Shown here: one piece after another, positions 7,744 through 15,564 of the stretch | Position numbering within the stretch: position 1 is the stretch's first letter | How the letters are laid out: each line of letters opens with the position of its first letter | Source: Fredinandcohnia onubensis | Lineage (GTDB): Bacteria > Bacillota > Bacilli > Bacillales > Bacillaceae_L | Length of the DNA: 64,000 nt | NCBI RefSeq assembly: GCF_002734285.1 | Contig: NZ_NSEA01000002.1 | Location: forward strand, 62,001-126,000 | Direction of reading: 5' to 3' | Position numbers and translations under genes: made by a program | The notes under the pieces: generated by a model | Databases searched by the model: none | What the model saw: the letters and a program-made list of their open reading frames with translations, nothing else | What the model was told of the DNA's origin: nothing

Positions 7744-8403
7744 ACGCTGATACAACTGACAACTCAATTTCCCATCTGCCACATAGAATTGAAACAGACT
7801 GTGACAAGGTGGTAGTGCCATGAATTCAACATCACCCGGATTATATCCGACGACAAGATGACGTCTGCTATCTGGGTTATTTTTAATTTGGTTGATGACA
7901 TTTTTCAACTGGTCAATGGTTTCACCACGTGATGATTCCCACGCTCTCCATTGTTTCCCATAAACTGGACCAAGTTCGCCATATTTAGAAGCAAACTCAT
8001 CATCCTCTAAAATACGAGTTTTAAACTTGTCCATTTCAACTTGATACAACTCATTAAATTCAGGGTCTACCAGACTTCTGTTACCGAAATCCGTCATATC
8101 TGGACCTGTGTATTCATTGCTCTCAATCCAATTTTTAAACGCCCACTCGTTCCAGATATTATTGTTATTTTTTAATAGATATCTGATATTCGTGTCACCC
8201 TTAATAAACCAAAGCAGTTCACTCGCGATTAAACGAAATGGCACTCTTTTCGTCGTAAGCAAAGGAAAGCCCTCACTTAAATTAAAACGCATTTGATAAC
8301 CAAAAACAGAAACCGTTCCTGTCCCTGTTCGGTCCATTTTTTTCGTACCTTTTTCAAGAACATGCTTTAATAGATCTAGGTACGCATTTTCACCATGTTT
8401 CAA
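7744..8403 (-). CDS. thyA: Thymidylate synthase, exon 1
   Basis: First 220 codons of thyA; with exon 2 the product is 318 residues, the length of the long Lactobacillus casei-type enzyme. It methylates dUMP to dTMP using methylene-THF. Start is the TTG at 8403, because AAGGAG lies eight bases upstream; an ATG at 8430 precedes that site. Seen: D-R-T-G-T-G-T (phosphate loop Arg), the long-form insert [23 protein letters not shown], catalytic Cys200 in L-P-P-C-H-S, and S-R-R-H (dUMP phosphate). Exon 1 ends at C-Q-L-Y-Q-R; unspliced RNA adds only Leu then a UAA stop, so activity requires splicing. Confidence 0.93.
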
Positions 8404-8461
8404 TAGATTCACTCCTTGCATGAACTTCATTCTACTATATTACTACAAATAGCAGTCGAAT

Positions 8462-9178
8462 TCATTGCTGAGTTTTGCTTAATTCATTAAAAAGCTGGTG
8501 CGTCATTGGTGCTGCTAGTTTTAATTGTTCTCTTGTTTGATCGGAAAAATAGTACATCGCAAAACTTTCCGCGAAATATTCTTCTGGATAATCACTGAAA
8601 TAGGGACGATCCGGGAATAGTTGATTGACTTCCTTTTTCCAAATGGATAAAAAAGAAGGATCTTCGCTAATCGAACCAAATACAAATTTGTCAATCGAAT
8701 GGGCCAATTCATGCAACTCTAAATTAATAGACCCGTGGCCTTTTCCTTTTTCACTGTATCCAATTTTCGCTAGTACAACTTCTGAGCCACCAATTCCCGG
8801 CACATCGTCCCAAGTAGGTCCATTTTCACTATAGCCACGCGGCTTTTCCCCTTTCAAATAGGCTGCCGTAGGCTCGTCCGTTAAATTTCCTGTAAACAGC
8901 TTTAGCACAACACCTTTGTCAACCAATCCTTGCAAAATAAGTTCGTCAATTTGGTTTACACGTTCAATCATTTTTGCTGCAGCAGATTCATTAAATCTTG
9001 TTTCAGGTAATAAGATGATATTTTTTAAAGTTTCATAGTTATTAAGATTTGATGTTTCAATATATAGTGTGAGAGATTGATAATCTTTTAGTGGAATCCC
9101 ATGAGGAGACGCTTCACCAGGATGATAGGTAAAGCCGACTAGAACAAATAGAAGCGTAAGAATAAACGTTTTTTGCAT
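8462..9178 (-). CDS. Secreted Pro-Pro endopeptidase-like zinc metalloprotease
   Basis: 238-residue exported protease with the anthrax-lethal-factor-like (ATLF) fold seen in PPEP-1 of Clostridioides difficile and PPEP-2 of Paenibacillus alvei, which cut between two prolines. Seen: signal peptide of about 23 residues ending near G-E-A; zinc motif H-E-L-A-H at 156-160 with Glu157 catalytic; Tyr193 and Glu200 in the later block (E-Y-F-A-E-S-F) at the seven-residue spacing of the family's Tyr and third zinc ligand. Length fits a stand-alone PPEP. ATG at 9178 follows AAGGAG. It ends 58 bases before thyA with no terminator between, so read-through into thyA is likely. Substrate unknown; see the note on YpjP. 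Confidence 0.82.
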   Translation of the reverse strand: MQKTFILTLLFVLVGFTYHPGEASPHGIPLKDYQSLTLYIETSNLNNYETLKNIILLPETRFNESAAAKMIERVNQIDELILQGLVDKGVVLKLFTGNLTDEPTAAYLKGEKPRGYSENGPTWDDVPGIGGSEVVLAKIGYSEKGKGHGSINLELHELAHSIDKFVFGSISEDPSFLSIWKKEVNQLFPDRPYFSDYPEEYFAESFAMYYFSDQTREQLKLAAPMTHQLFNELSKTQQ

Positions 9179-9322
9179 AAGAATGCTCTCCTTAATCTAT
9201 GAATAAAAATCGTGATGCTAAAGCGCACTCTTCTGTTAAATAGTAATAATAGTATATCATAATTGGAAATATGAGTCTGCTAGACTAGGAGTGGTAAGTT
9301 CTTCAAGAGAAAAAATACGGAC

Positions 9323-9370
9323 AAAAAAAGCAATCCATAAGAGCGAATCGTCGACTCATGGATTGCCTTT
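9323..9370 (-). terminator. Terminator of ypjP
   Basis: On the minus strand GCAATCCAT ... ATGGATTGC with a 26-base loop region and a run of seven T. The bases 9179-9322 between it and the protease gene hold no other feature that I can support, except the presumed promoter of the protease. Confidence 0.75.
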
Positions 9371-9379
9371 CATCTTTTA

Positions 9380-9973
9380 TTAACTTAGCCATTTTGGCGG
9401 AGTATTTTTATCCCAATAAATTTCACCTAGTGCATGATGTGTTTGGAATCCATCATGATGTGTATGATAGTGGAAGTTAAACCAATAGCCTTCCTGCGGT
9501 GGATGATCCCTTCTTACATGAAAACGTATAATATCGTTCCCAGACGTTTTATCGAAAATGTGAAAAATCTTTTCCCCATTTCCACCAGAAGGTTGCTCTG
9601 AAATCTCAAGGTGGTCAAGTTGTTCGGTTGGATATTGCTCGGCTAATAATTCAATTACACTTTCAATTTCAGGCAAAATTGCATTACGGAATTCATCTTC
9701 AATAACAGGCCCTATTTTACTCCCAAATTTCTCAAAGGATTTGGTTTCTGCCTGTGACATCGCATATGTAACAAAGTTTCTACTGTCATATCCAAAATCA
9801 GATTCAAAATTGGAATATAGATTCGACTCAGCATTTTGATCATTAATCGAATTTAACTTACTTGGCTTATCGGCATCCGCCTGCTGCATAGTAAGAGCCG
9901 GTGGTGGCGTTACCAAACCAAGGGTTAAAATGGAAAATGAGACGACTAATGCTTTTCGTAACCATTTTTTCAT
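9380..9973 (-). CDS. ypjP: YpjP-like exported protein
   Basis: 197-residue protein of the YpjP family (unknown function, Bacillaceae). Seen: N-terminal M-K-K-W-L-R-K then a hydrophobic stretch, consistent with a signal peptide or anchor; a T-P-P-P-A-L segment at residues 22-27 just after the hydrophobic core; a soluble domain with H-V-R-R-D-H-P-P and the His-rich F-H-Y-H-T-H-H-D-G near residue 165, a possible metal site. Context matches B. subtilis (thyB-ypjQ-ypjP-ypiP), with the protease gene in the place of ypjQ. Start ATG at 9973. Confidence 0.8.
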   Translation of the reverse strand: MKKWLRKALVVSFSILTLGLVTPPPALTMQQADADKPSKLNSINDQNAESNLYSNFESDFGYDSRNFVTYAMSQAETKSFEKFGSKIGPVIEDEFRNAILPEIESVIELLAEQYPTEQLDHLEISEQPSGGNGEKIFHIFDKTSGNDIIRFHVRRDHPPQEGYWFNFHYHTHHDGFQTHHALGEIYWDKNTPPKWLS

Positions 9974-10180
9974 AACGAAAACGCCCTTTCAACACATTTA
10001 CCCTTATCGCCATTTTAACACAATCTAGTAAAAATTTTTACTATGAAATTAAGAAAATACAAAAAAATAAGGATAAATGCCCATCAAGGAAAATCATCAA
10101 AACCCCCACATTATAAGGAGATGAAAACCTTCGTAAAATTAAAGTTCATAAAATCCTCAATATTTGATAAAATAGGGATA

Positions 10181-10370
10181 ACTTTATTCAGCAGAAGTTC
10201 TCACTTCTGTAATTAGGGATGAATGCAAAAGAGTATATTAAATTCAACAAGGTTAATACTTGGCTGAATAAAGTTAAGCCTCCGGCGGATGCCACGATTT
10301 TTCGAAGGAAATTTTTCGAGCGGGCTCGAAAAAAATCGGGCGGAAATACGCCAAGGCGTATTGATTATAC
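10181..10370 (+). repeat. Dispersed palindromic repeat, copy 2
   Basis: Second copy of the element at 3062-3246. Arms AACTTTATTCAGCAG (10181) and CTGAATAAAGTTAAG (about 10264) enclose a hairpin (CAGAAGTTCTCACTTCTG); then GCCTCCGGCGGATGCCAC, TTTTTCGAGCGGGCTCGAAAAA, and AATACGCCAAGGCGTATT. The 82-codon open frame running through it (10219-10467) is judged fortuitous. The rest of the gap 9974-10180 is AT-rich with no supported feature. Confidence 0.7.
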
Positions 10371-10395
10371 ATATTTGAAAGGTGGATTCGTTGGA

Positions 10396-10467
10396 ATGGA
10401 ATGGATTTTTGGTATTGCAAGTGTTGTTACATTACTATATTTTATAACTTGTTGTGTGACTGAATAG
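10396..10467 (+). CDS. Putative 23-aa hydrophobic peptide
   Basis: Short frame coding M-E-W-I-F-G-I-A-S-V-V-T-L-L-Y-F-I-T-C-C and three more residues: a single membrane helix. It has AAAGGTGG ten bases upstream and its own terminator three bases after the stop, which together argue for expression. It follows repeat copy 2 immediately. I do not recognise it; it could equally be chance coding next to a repeat. Confidence 0.35.
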   Translation: MEWIFGIASVVTLLYFITCCVTE

Positions 10468-10470
10468 TGA

Positions 10471-10499
10471 AACCCGCTTTTAAGCGGGCTTTATTTTTG
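10471..10499 (+). terminator. Rho-independent terminator
   Basis: AACCCGCTT / AAGCGGGCTT stem followed by TTATTTTTG, after the 23-aa frame. Confidence 0.7.
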
Positions 10500-10525
10500 T
10501 ACGAATATGTAATTCAACGTTTTGG

Positions 10526-10657
10526 TTACATCTTCTTTTTCTTACGTCTAGACGAATCCATTTCCATTCGTCCCGTTTCTTGATTGGTAGTACCTTGTCC
10601 CTCTACATCTGCAGAGCCTAATCCGATTTTAGAAGGATCCTTTTTACGTTTTGCCAT
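10526..10657 (-). CDS. YuzL-like small basic protein
   Basis: 43-residue, very basic protein: M-A-K-R-K-K-D-P-S-K-I-G-L-G, then V-E-G-Q-G-T-T, then a Lys/Arg-rich tail. Start ATG at 10657 has the excellent site GGAGGTGAT seven bases upstream. The R-K-K-D-P-S-K and E-G-Q-G-T-T pattern fits my memory of the YuzL family of tiny Bacillus proteins; a small acid-soluble spore protein is the alternative. Function unknown. Confidence 0.65.
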   Translation of the reverse strand: MAKRKKDPSKIGLGSADVEGQGTTNQETGRMEMDSSRRKKKKM

Positions 10658-10735
10658 GTTCATCACCTCCGTACGTTATTTAAAGTATCCAAAGGTGTGG
10701 CAAAATATCCTGCATTAACGGGCCGTAACTCCTCT

Positions 10736-11509
10736 TTAAACCTCAATCACTCCAAAATGGAATTTTGCAGTTTTTCGTTTATAAACGGTAAAACCGTATT
10801 TTTCAAATTGCTCACTTTTCCAATGATCTTTTAGTACTATTTTTTTCTTTGCAACTCTTCTTGCTGCTTCAATCGCTTCAGGACTTAATGTGGAGTAAAT
10901 TGCGAAATTACGGAGACCCTTAATCCCTTCTGATTCTTCAATTTTCTCCTCAAACATTGGGTCAAAATACACAATATCAAAGCTATTCGTGGGACAGCTA
11001 GTTAAAAAGCTTTCATAAGTATCGTGCAGCACATCAATTCGAGCCATCGCTTCGTTCATTATCGTATTTCCGGTATCCCAACTCTTTAACCCACCCTTTA
11101 ATAGATAATACAAATACTTGTTTCCTTCTAGGGAGGTTACTTTTCCTGTTCCACCCACAGCGAAACTCGCTACAATGCTATCCGATCCTAGGCCTAAAGT
11201 ACAGTCCAAAATTGAGTTACCTTGGGTAAGACCAGATGCTTGAATCAAAGGATCATACTCACCCTTCATTATTCTTTTCATTCGAAACATAGCAGAGTTG
11301 GGATGGAAGAAAAGTGGCTCATCACCATGTAAAGGATAGATTTCAATCCGATTTTTCCCTACAACAAGAACATCTTCGTTGATTTGATCTTGTAACTTTG
11401 CGATAGAACGCTTTTTCCTATCGATAAAAGTGACGTTGAGTTCCAGTGCAGTTATTTTAGCCAAATCAACCATCTCATCATTTGTTCTCCCGGCTGTCGT
11501 TACAATCAT
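10736..11509 (-). CDS. ypiP: Class I SAM-dependent methyltransferase YpiP
   Basis: 257-residue protein with an N-terminal extension of about 100 residues and a Rossmann methyltransferase domain. Seen: I-L-D-C-T-L-G-L-G-S-D-S (motif I, SAM binding) near residue 117, the acidic end of strand 2 in T-S-L-E-G-N, and the D-I-V-Y-F-D-P-M-F motif IV near residue 184, whose D-P-x-F resembles the D-P-P-Y type used for base N-methylation. Substrate not known. Start ATG at 11509 after AGGTGATT. It lies between ypjP and yphP as in B. subtilis. Confidence 0.82.
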   Translation of the reverse strand: MIVTTAGRTNDEMVDLAKITALELNVTFIDRKKRSIAKLQDQINEDVLVVGKNRIEIYPLHGDEPLFFHPNSAMFRMKRIMKGEYDPLIQASGLTQGNSILDCTLGLGSDSIVASFAVGGTGKVTSLEGNKYLYYLLKGGLKSWDTGNTIMNEAMARIDVLHDTYESFLTSCPTNSFDIVYFDPMFEEKIEESEGIKGLRNFAIYSTLSPEAIEAARRVAKKKIVLKDHWKSEQFEKYGFTVYKRKTAKFHFGVIEV

Positions 11510-11526
11510 ATAATCACCTATTTGAA

Positions 11527-11558
11527 CAAAAAAGGATGTCGCAGTGACATCCTTTTTG
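11527..11558 (-). terminator. Terminator of yphP
   Basis: AAAAAAGGATGTC / GACATCCTTTTT hairpin lying between the yphP stop and the ypiP start. Confidence 0.8.
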
Positions 11559-11568
11559 AACTCTTATT

Positions 11569-12003
11569 TTAGCAATGCTTATTTAATGCGGAAGTTATGT
11601 TTTCCATGATTGCTTCCATTGAATTTGATTCAATTTCATGTCTTGGAATGAAGTGAACAACTTCCTTGCCCTTTAATAAAGCCATGGATGGAGATGATGG
11701 CTCGATGCCTTCGAAATACTCTCTCATCTTTGCTGTTGCATCTTTATCTTGACCTGCAAATACAGTTACAAGTTGGTCTGGCTTCTTCTCGTTATTAAGA
11801 ACTGCTTGAGTGACCGCAGGTCTAGCAAGTCCAGCTGCACAACCACATACAGAATTTACTACCACTAGAGTGGTACCTTCTGTTTTCTCCATGAAGTTTT
11901 CTACTTCTTCTTCTGTTTGAAGCTCTTCAAAGCCTGCAACAACAAGTTCTTGGCGCATCGGCTTCACAATTTGCTTCATATATTCATCATATGCCATTGA
12001 CAT
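11569..12003 (-). CDS. brxA: Bacilliredoxin
   Basis: 144-residue thioredoxin-fold protein of the YphP/YqiW family that removes bacillithiol from mixed disulfides on oxidised proteins. The active-site motif C-G-C is visible in N-S-V-C-G-C-A-A-G-L-A-R-P-A near residue 55. Start ATG at 12003, preceded by GGGAGGG; the frame opens 15 bases earlier at a TTG that lies inside that site. Length equals B. subtilis BrxA (YphP). It implies that the organism makes bacillithiol. Confidence 0.92.
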   Translation of the reverse strand: MSMAYDEYMKQIVKPMRQELVVAGFEELQTEEEVENFMEKTEGTTLVVVNSVCGCAAGLARPAVTQAVLNNEKKPDQLVTVFAGQDKDATAKMREYFEGIEPSSPSMALLKGKEVVHFIPRHEIESNSMEAIMENITSALNKHC

Positions 12004-12156
12004 ATAAATCCCTCCCAATTAAAATTTCGATAAACATAGCATACTATAGATGACCAAGCAAAATCAATTTTCAAACATCCAATCTATACCAATGTTTTTT
12101 TACATACAGGAGTTATCCCCCACACAATGTTTGGTAAAAAGCGGATGAAACCCCGA

Positions 12157-13281
12157 TTAATTATTACGGCTTTCGGTCATTTGCTTCCATACAGAGCCTT
12201 TTGCTTCTTCTCCACCTTCGATTCGTTCGATTGCTAATTTGATTTGCATTTTCACTTCGAATTCCGGGTCGTTTTCAGCGGCTTTTAGAGCATCTAATGC
12301 AGACTCGTCTCCAACCTCGAATAAAAACATCGCTGCGCGCCATCTTACAAGCTTACTCGAATCCTTCAATGCATCGCACATCGCGGCCATTGCAGCAGGG
12401 TCACCGATATCTGACAAACAATCACCTGCTGTTCTTCTAACAGTAACCGACTTATCCTTTAAAGCCTCATACAGATAAGGTAACACTGATGGCTTTTCAA
12501 TCATGCCTAAATACACAGTTGCTAAACGACGAATAGATGGTTTTTCATCTTTTAATGCTTTAGCAAGGACAGGTATATCATCCTCTTCAGGATCCATTTG
12601 TTCAAGACTTGCATAGCGTTTTGTCCATTCAGGATCATCCAACATCTCCAAAGTAACTTTATAGGATTGTCTTTTTTGGACAGTTGGAGCAGAAGTTTGC
12701 TCTGAAATTTGTTTAACAATACGTTCAAGTCTTTCCTTGGGATATGCAGCAGCTAGCTCATCGACAACTTCTTTCCCTATTTCTTCATGATTACCGTATC
12801 GAACACCTTGTTCCTTCCATTCTCTTTCTAACACAACATTTCCTGAAACCTCTTGTGCACGCAGCAACGCTTCCCGAAACACTTCAGGTAACCCAAATCG
12901 TAATTCCTGTTCACCATCATGAAGCTTAACCTGCATCGGAAGACCTTTGTACATTTGAACAAAAACCTTTACTTCTCCAAAATGTTCATCCAGCTTTGGA
13001 GCTTCGTTTTCACCTTCTGTGACATCTTCCCCAAAAACCTTTCGAACCTTTGGTAGCAATTCCTGCCAGTCATACCTCGCATTTCGTTCAACCGCTAGGA
13101 AATCTGCTACATGATAAACTCCTTTAATACCTTCGATTGCCAAAATTTCTTTAATAAGTGCTGGTGCATGATCTATGTTTTCTTTCTTATAATTATTGCT
13201 TTTTCCTTTTGGTAGTTCCTCGTCTAAAATAATTTTCATTGTATTCGGACTAGGTGTTGGTTCAATTGCTTTAATTTTCAC
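12157..13281 (-). CDS. ypgR: YpgR/CvfC-like protein, Nfu N-domain plus HEAT repeats
   Basis: 374-residue cytosolic protein. The N-terminal 90 residues (I-E-P-T-P-S-P-N-T-M-K-I) match the NifU-like/Nfu N-terminal fold; the C-terminal 150 residues form HEAT/PBS-lyase-like repeats (for example L-P-Y-L-Y-E-A-L-K-D-K-S-V-T-V-R-R-T-A). The family includes staphylococcal conserved virulence factor C. Start is GTG at 13281, set by AAGGAG eight bases upstream; the frame continues 20 codons further without a better site. Role unknown; scaffold function inferred from the domains. Bases 13282-13622 upstream hold no clear feature. Confidence 0.8.
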   Translation of the reverse strand: MKIKAIEPTPSPNTMKIILDEELPKGKSNNYKKENIDHAPALIKEILAIEGIKGVYHVADFLAVERNARYDWQELLPKVRKVFGEDVTEGENEAPKLDEHFGEVKVFVQMYKGLPMQVKLHDGEQELRFGLPEVFREALLRAQEVSGNVVLEREWKEQGVRYGNHEEIGKEVVDELAAAYPKERLERIVKQISEQTSAPTVQKRQSYKVTLEMLDDPEWTKRYASLEQMDPEEDDIPVLAKALKDEKPSIRRLATVYLGMIEKPSVLPYLYEALKDKSVTVRRTAGDCLSDIGDPAAMAAMCDALKDSSKLVRWRAAMFLFEVGDESALDALKAAENDPEFEVKMQIKLAIERIEGGEEAKGSVWKQMTESRNN

Positions 13282-13622
13282 ATCTACCGCTCCTTCTCCA
13301 ACTAAGTATACTACCGTAATTGTAGCACATGAATTAACCATATATCCATTGCGAGAACTTATACTTCTACCGATTAGTCCTTGTCTTATTTTAGCGCTTA
13401 AGTACTAATTATCCGAACTTTTGTCATAATGGCTTATTTAACTCAATATCATAAATGTGTGTTCATTAAGAGTTGTTTTCGCTTTTGTTGTACTAAGGAT
13501 TGGAAACAGTAATGCATTTTTTACGTAAGTTATAGTACTTCTTCAAATCCATAGCCTTTCTCTACAACAAACCTTTCGAAAACTATACTACTTTGCTTTC
13601 GCAAACACCAAGGAGGTCTTCA

Positions 13623-14663
13623 ATGAAAAAACGCTATGGAACACGCGAAGCCATTGTCGTGACATCTTTAGCTGCTGGATTTTTCTTCGGCGCCCCACTT
13701 GCAGCTGATGCTACTGAAAAGCAGAATTTGGATCCATTACTAGACAAAAACTATCAATTCGATACAAAACAGGAATTACGCTATGGACATACCGGATACT
13801 CAGTCCGTTTTCTTCAATTTGAATTACATAAGTTGAATTTTTATTATGAAACAATCGATGGTCACTATGGAGAAACTACTCAAGAAGCTGTAAAGAGATT
13901 CCAAGAATTATATGATTTGAAGGTTGATGGAATTGCTGGTGAAACAACATTAGAAAAATTAAATGAAGTCATCATACAGCCAAGGCCCCCCTTTTACTCA
14001 GTCGGGGACGAGGGGCCAGAGGTCAAACAGCTACAATCCAAATTAAACAAATTAAACTATTATAGTGGTTTAATAGATGGGAAGTTTGAATCCGTCACGG
14101 AGGCAAGTGTGAAGGCGTATCAAAAGAAATTCAACCTAGAAGAAAATGGGCTTGCCACGGACGAAACAATTGATCACATTATGAAAAACAAAAATGTCAG
14201 GGGGCTAACCATTAAAAAAGTAACTGTGGTTACAGCTCGGACACAGACACAGACAAATTCGAATACCGAAACGGTTGAAGCAAGAGTTGAACCAATCGAA
14301 ACTCCACCTGTTGATGGCAGTGTGATATCAATCGCGATGAATTACATGGGTGTTCCTTATGTCTGGGGTGGAACTTCACCAAGTGGATTTGATTGTAGTG
14401 GTTTTTTACAATATGTGTTTGCGCAAAAAGGAGTTAACGTCCCACGGACTGTTTCTGGAATATGGAATCAGGGTGCGAGCGTATCGGCACCAAGTGTCGG
14501 GGATTTGGTCTTTTTCCAAACCTATAAACCAGGTCCATCACATGCTGGTATTTATCTTGGCGACAATAAATTTATCCATGCTGATTCCACTGATGGTGTG
14601 AGTATTGATGATATGACTATCAACTATTGGCAATCACGATATTTAGGCGCAAAAAGATTATAA
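13623..14663 (+). CDS. Secreted NlpC/P60 peptidoglycan DL-endopeptidase
   Basis: 346-residue cell-wall hydrolase. Start ATG at 13623, with AAGGAGGTC five bases upstream. Seen in order: signal peptide ending near A-D-A (about residue 31); two PG-binding-1 domains (about 45-110 and 120-180) with the repeated pattern L-Q-x-x-L-x-x-L-x-Y-Y and G-x-x-T-x-x-A-V/S; a Thr/Gln-rich linker; and a C-terminal NlpC/P60 domain with Cys258 in F-D-C-S-G-F, His307 in S-H-A-G-I and His319 in F-I-H-A-D, the full catalytic triad. It should cut gamma-D-Glu-meso-DAP bonds. It resembles B. subtilis CwlS/LytF-type enzymes in the catalytic domain but uses PG-binding-1 instead of LysM. Related spore-germination or growth hydrolases share this layout. 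Confidence 0.92.
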   Translation: MKKRYGTREAIVVTSLAAGFFFGAPLAADATEKQNLDPLLDKNYQFDTKQELRYGHTGYSVRFLQFELHKLNFYYETIDGHYGETTQEAVKRFQELYDLKVDGIAGETTLEKLNEVIIQPRPPFYSVGDEGPEVKQLQSKLNKLNYYSGLIDGKFESVTEASVKAYQKKFNLEENGLATDETIDHIMKNKNVRGLTIKKVTVVTARTQTQTNSNTETVEARVEPIETPPVDGSVISIAMNYMGVPYVWGGTSPSGFDCSGFLQYVFAQKGVNVPRTVSGIWNQGASVSAPSVGDLVFFQTYKPGPSHAGIYLGDNKFIHADSTDGVSIDDMTINYWQSRYLGAKRL

Positions 14664-14770
14664 AGGCCCGGCACTTTTCCTAATTAATTTTGAAAACGTG
14701 GAGAAATCCAAAGTCACAGATTAAATAACATACGAATTAGTTATACAAATTGCAAAGTTAAATAACTCAC

Positions 14771-14811
14771 AAAAAAGCTTGATTGAATTTTCCAGACCTC
14801 AAGCTTTTTTT
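14771..14811 (+). terminator. Terminator of the NlpC/P60 gene
   Basis: AAAAAAGCTTGA ... TCAAGCTTTTTTT with a 16-base loop, about 110 bases after the stop. Confidence 0.7.
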
Positions 14812-14850
14812 GACTTTAATTTTCTAAAGAAAAGAAAATGTAATAATTAA

Positions 14851-15430
14851 CCATTTGTGTTTGATTTTTATGTAAAAAAGCGATAAAAGCATTCGAAAAA
14901 ATGAAATGCGTATGCTTTTATATAGAGTGGCAGTAAAAAATCATACGCAAAATCCAAAAAACGGTAAAAGTGACTTCGAACGGAACAAAAAATGTTATAA
15001 ATATCCATTTGCGTATGCTTTTTATGTAAAAAAGCGATAAAAGCATTCGAAAAAATGAAATGCGTATGCTTTTATATAGATTGGTAGTATGAAGTCATTC
15101 GTAGAATCCAATAAATGGTAAAAATAGTTACGAAATAAATAAAAAATGTTATAAATATCCATTTGCGCATGATTTTTATGTAAAAAAGCGATAAAAGCAT
15201 TCGAAAAAAAGAAATGCGTATGCTTTTATATAGATTGGTAGTATGAAATTATTCGCGAAATCCAATAAATGGTAAAAATAGTTTCGAAATAGATAAAAAA
15301 TGTTATAAATATCCATTTGCGCATGATTTTTATGTAAAAAAGCGATAAAAGCATACGCAAAAAAAGAAATGCGTATGCTTTATATAGATTGGCCGTATGA
15401 AGTCATTCGTAAAATCCAAAAAAGGTAATG
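14851..15430. repeat. Four tandem copies of a 154-bp AT-rich unit
   Basis: Units begin with CCATTTG at 14851, 15005, 15159 and 15313, an exact 154-base period. Units 2 and 3 are nearly identical; unit 1 differs more in its second half and unit 4 decays after about 115 bases. Every unit carries TATGTAAAAAAGCGATAAAAGCAT followed by a hairpin whose right arm is TGCGTATGCTTT; in unit 4 both arms are perfect (AAAGCATACGCA / TGCGTATGCTTT). The junction ATGTTATAAATATCCATTTG is conserved. There is no ORF longer than a few codons. Bases 15431-15564 hold nothing that I can name. Function unknown. Confidence 0.9.
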
Positions 15431-15564
15431 CTGATTCCAAAGACGACAATACTTTAAAACCATAATTATAAAACGAAAATAGTGATTGTATTAAAAGGCA
15501 TGCTAATTCTTATGCTATTTACAATATTTCTCTACAATAACCGTACTACTTTGCCGAGCCTTTT

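Noticed and set aside
6375-8403. thyA as a frameshifted pseudogene
   Set aside because: The parts join exactly at conserved codons once a group I intron with recognisable core is removed.
10219-10467. 82-codon ORF
   Set aside because: It runs through the dispersed palindromic repeat, has no protein-like composition in that part and no good ribosome site; only the last 23 codons have their own site.
14851-15430. CRISPR array
   Set aside because: The repeat unit is 154 bases without short direct repeats and unique spacers, and no cas genes are present.
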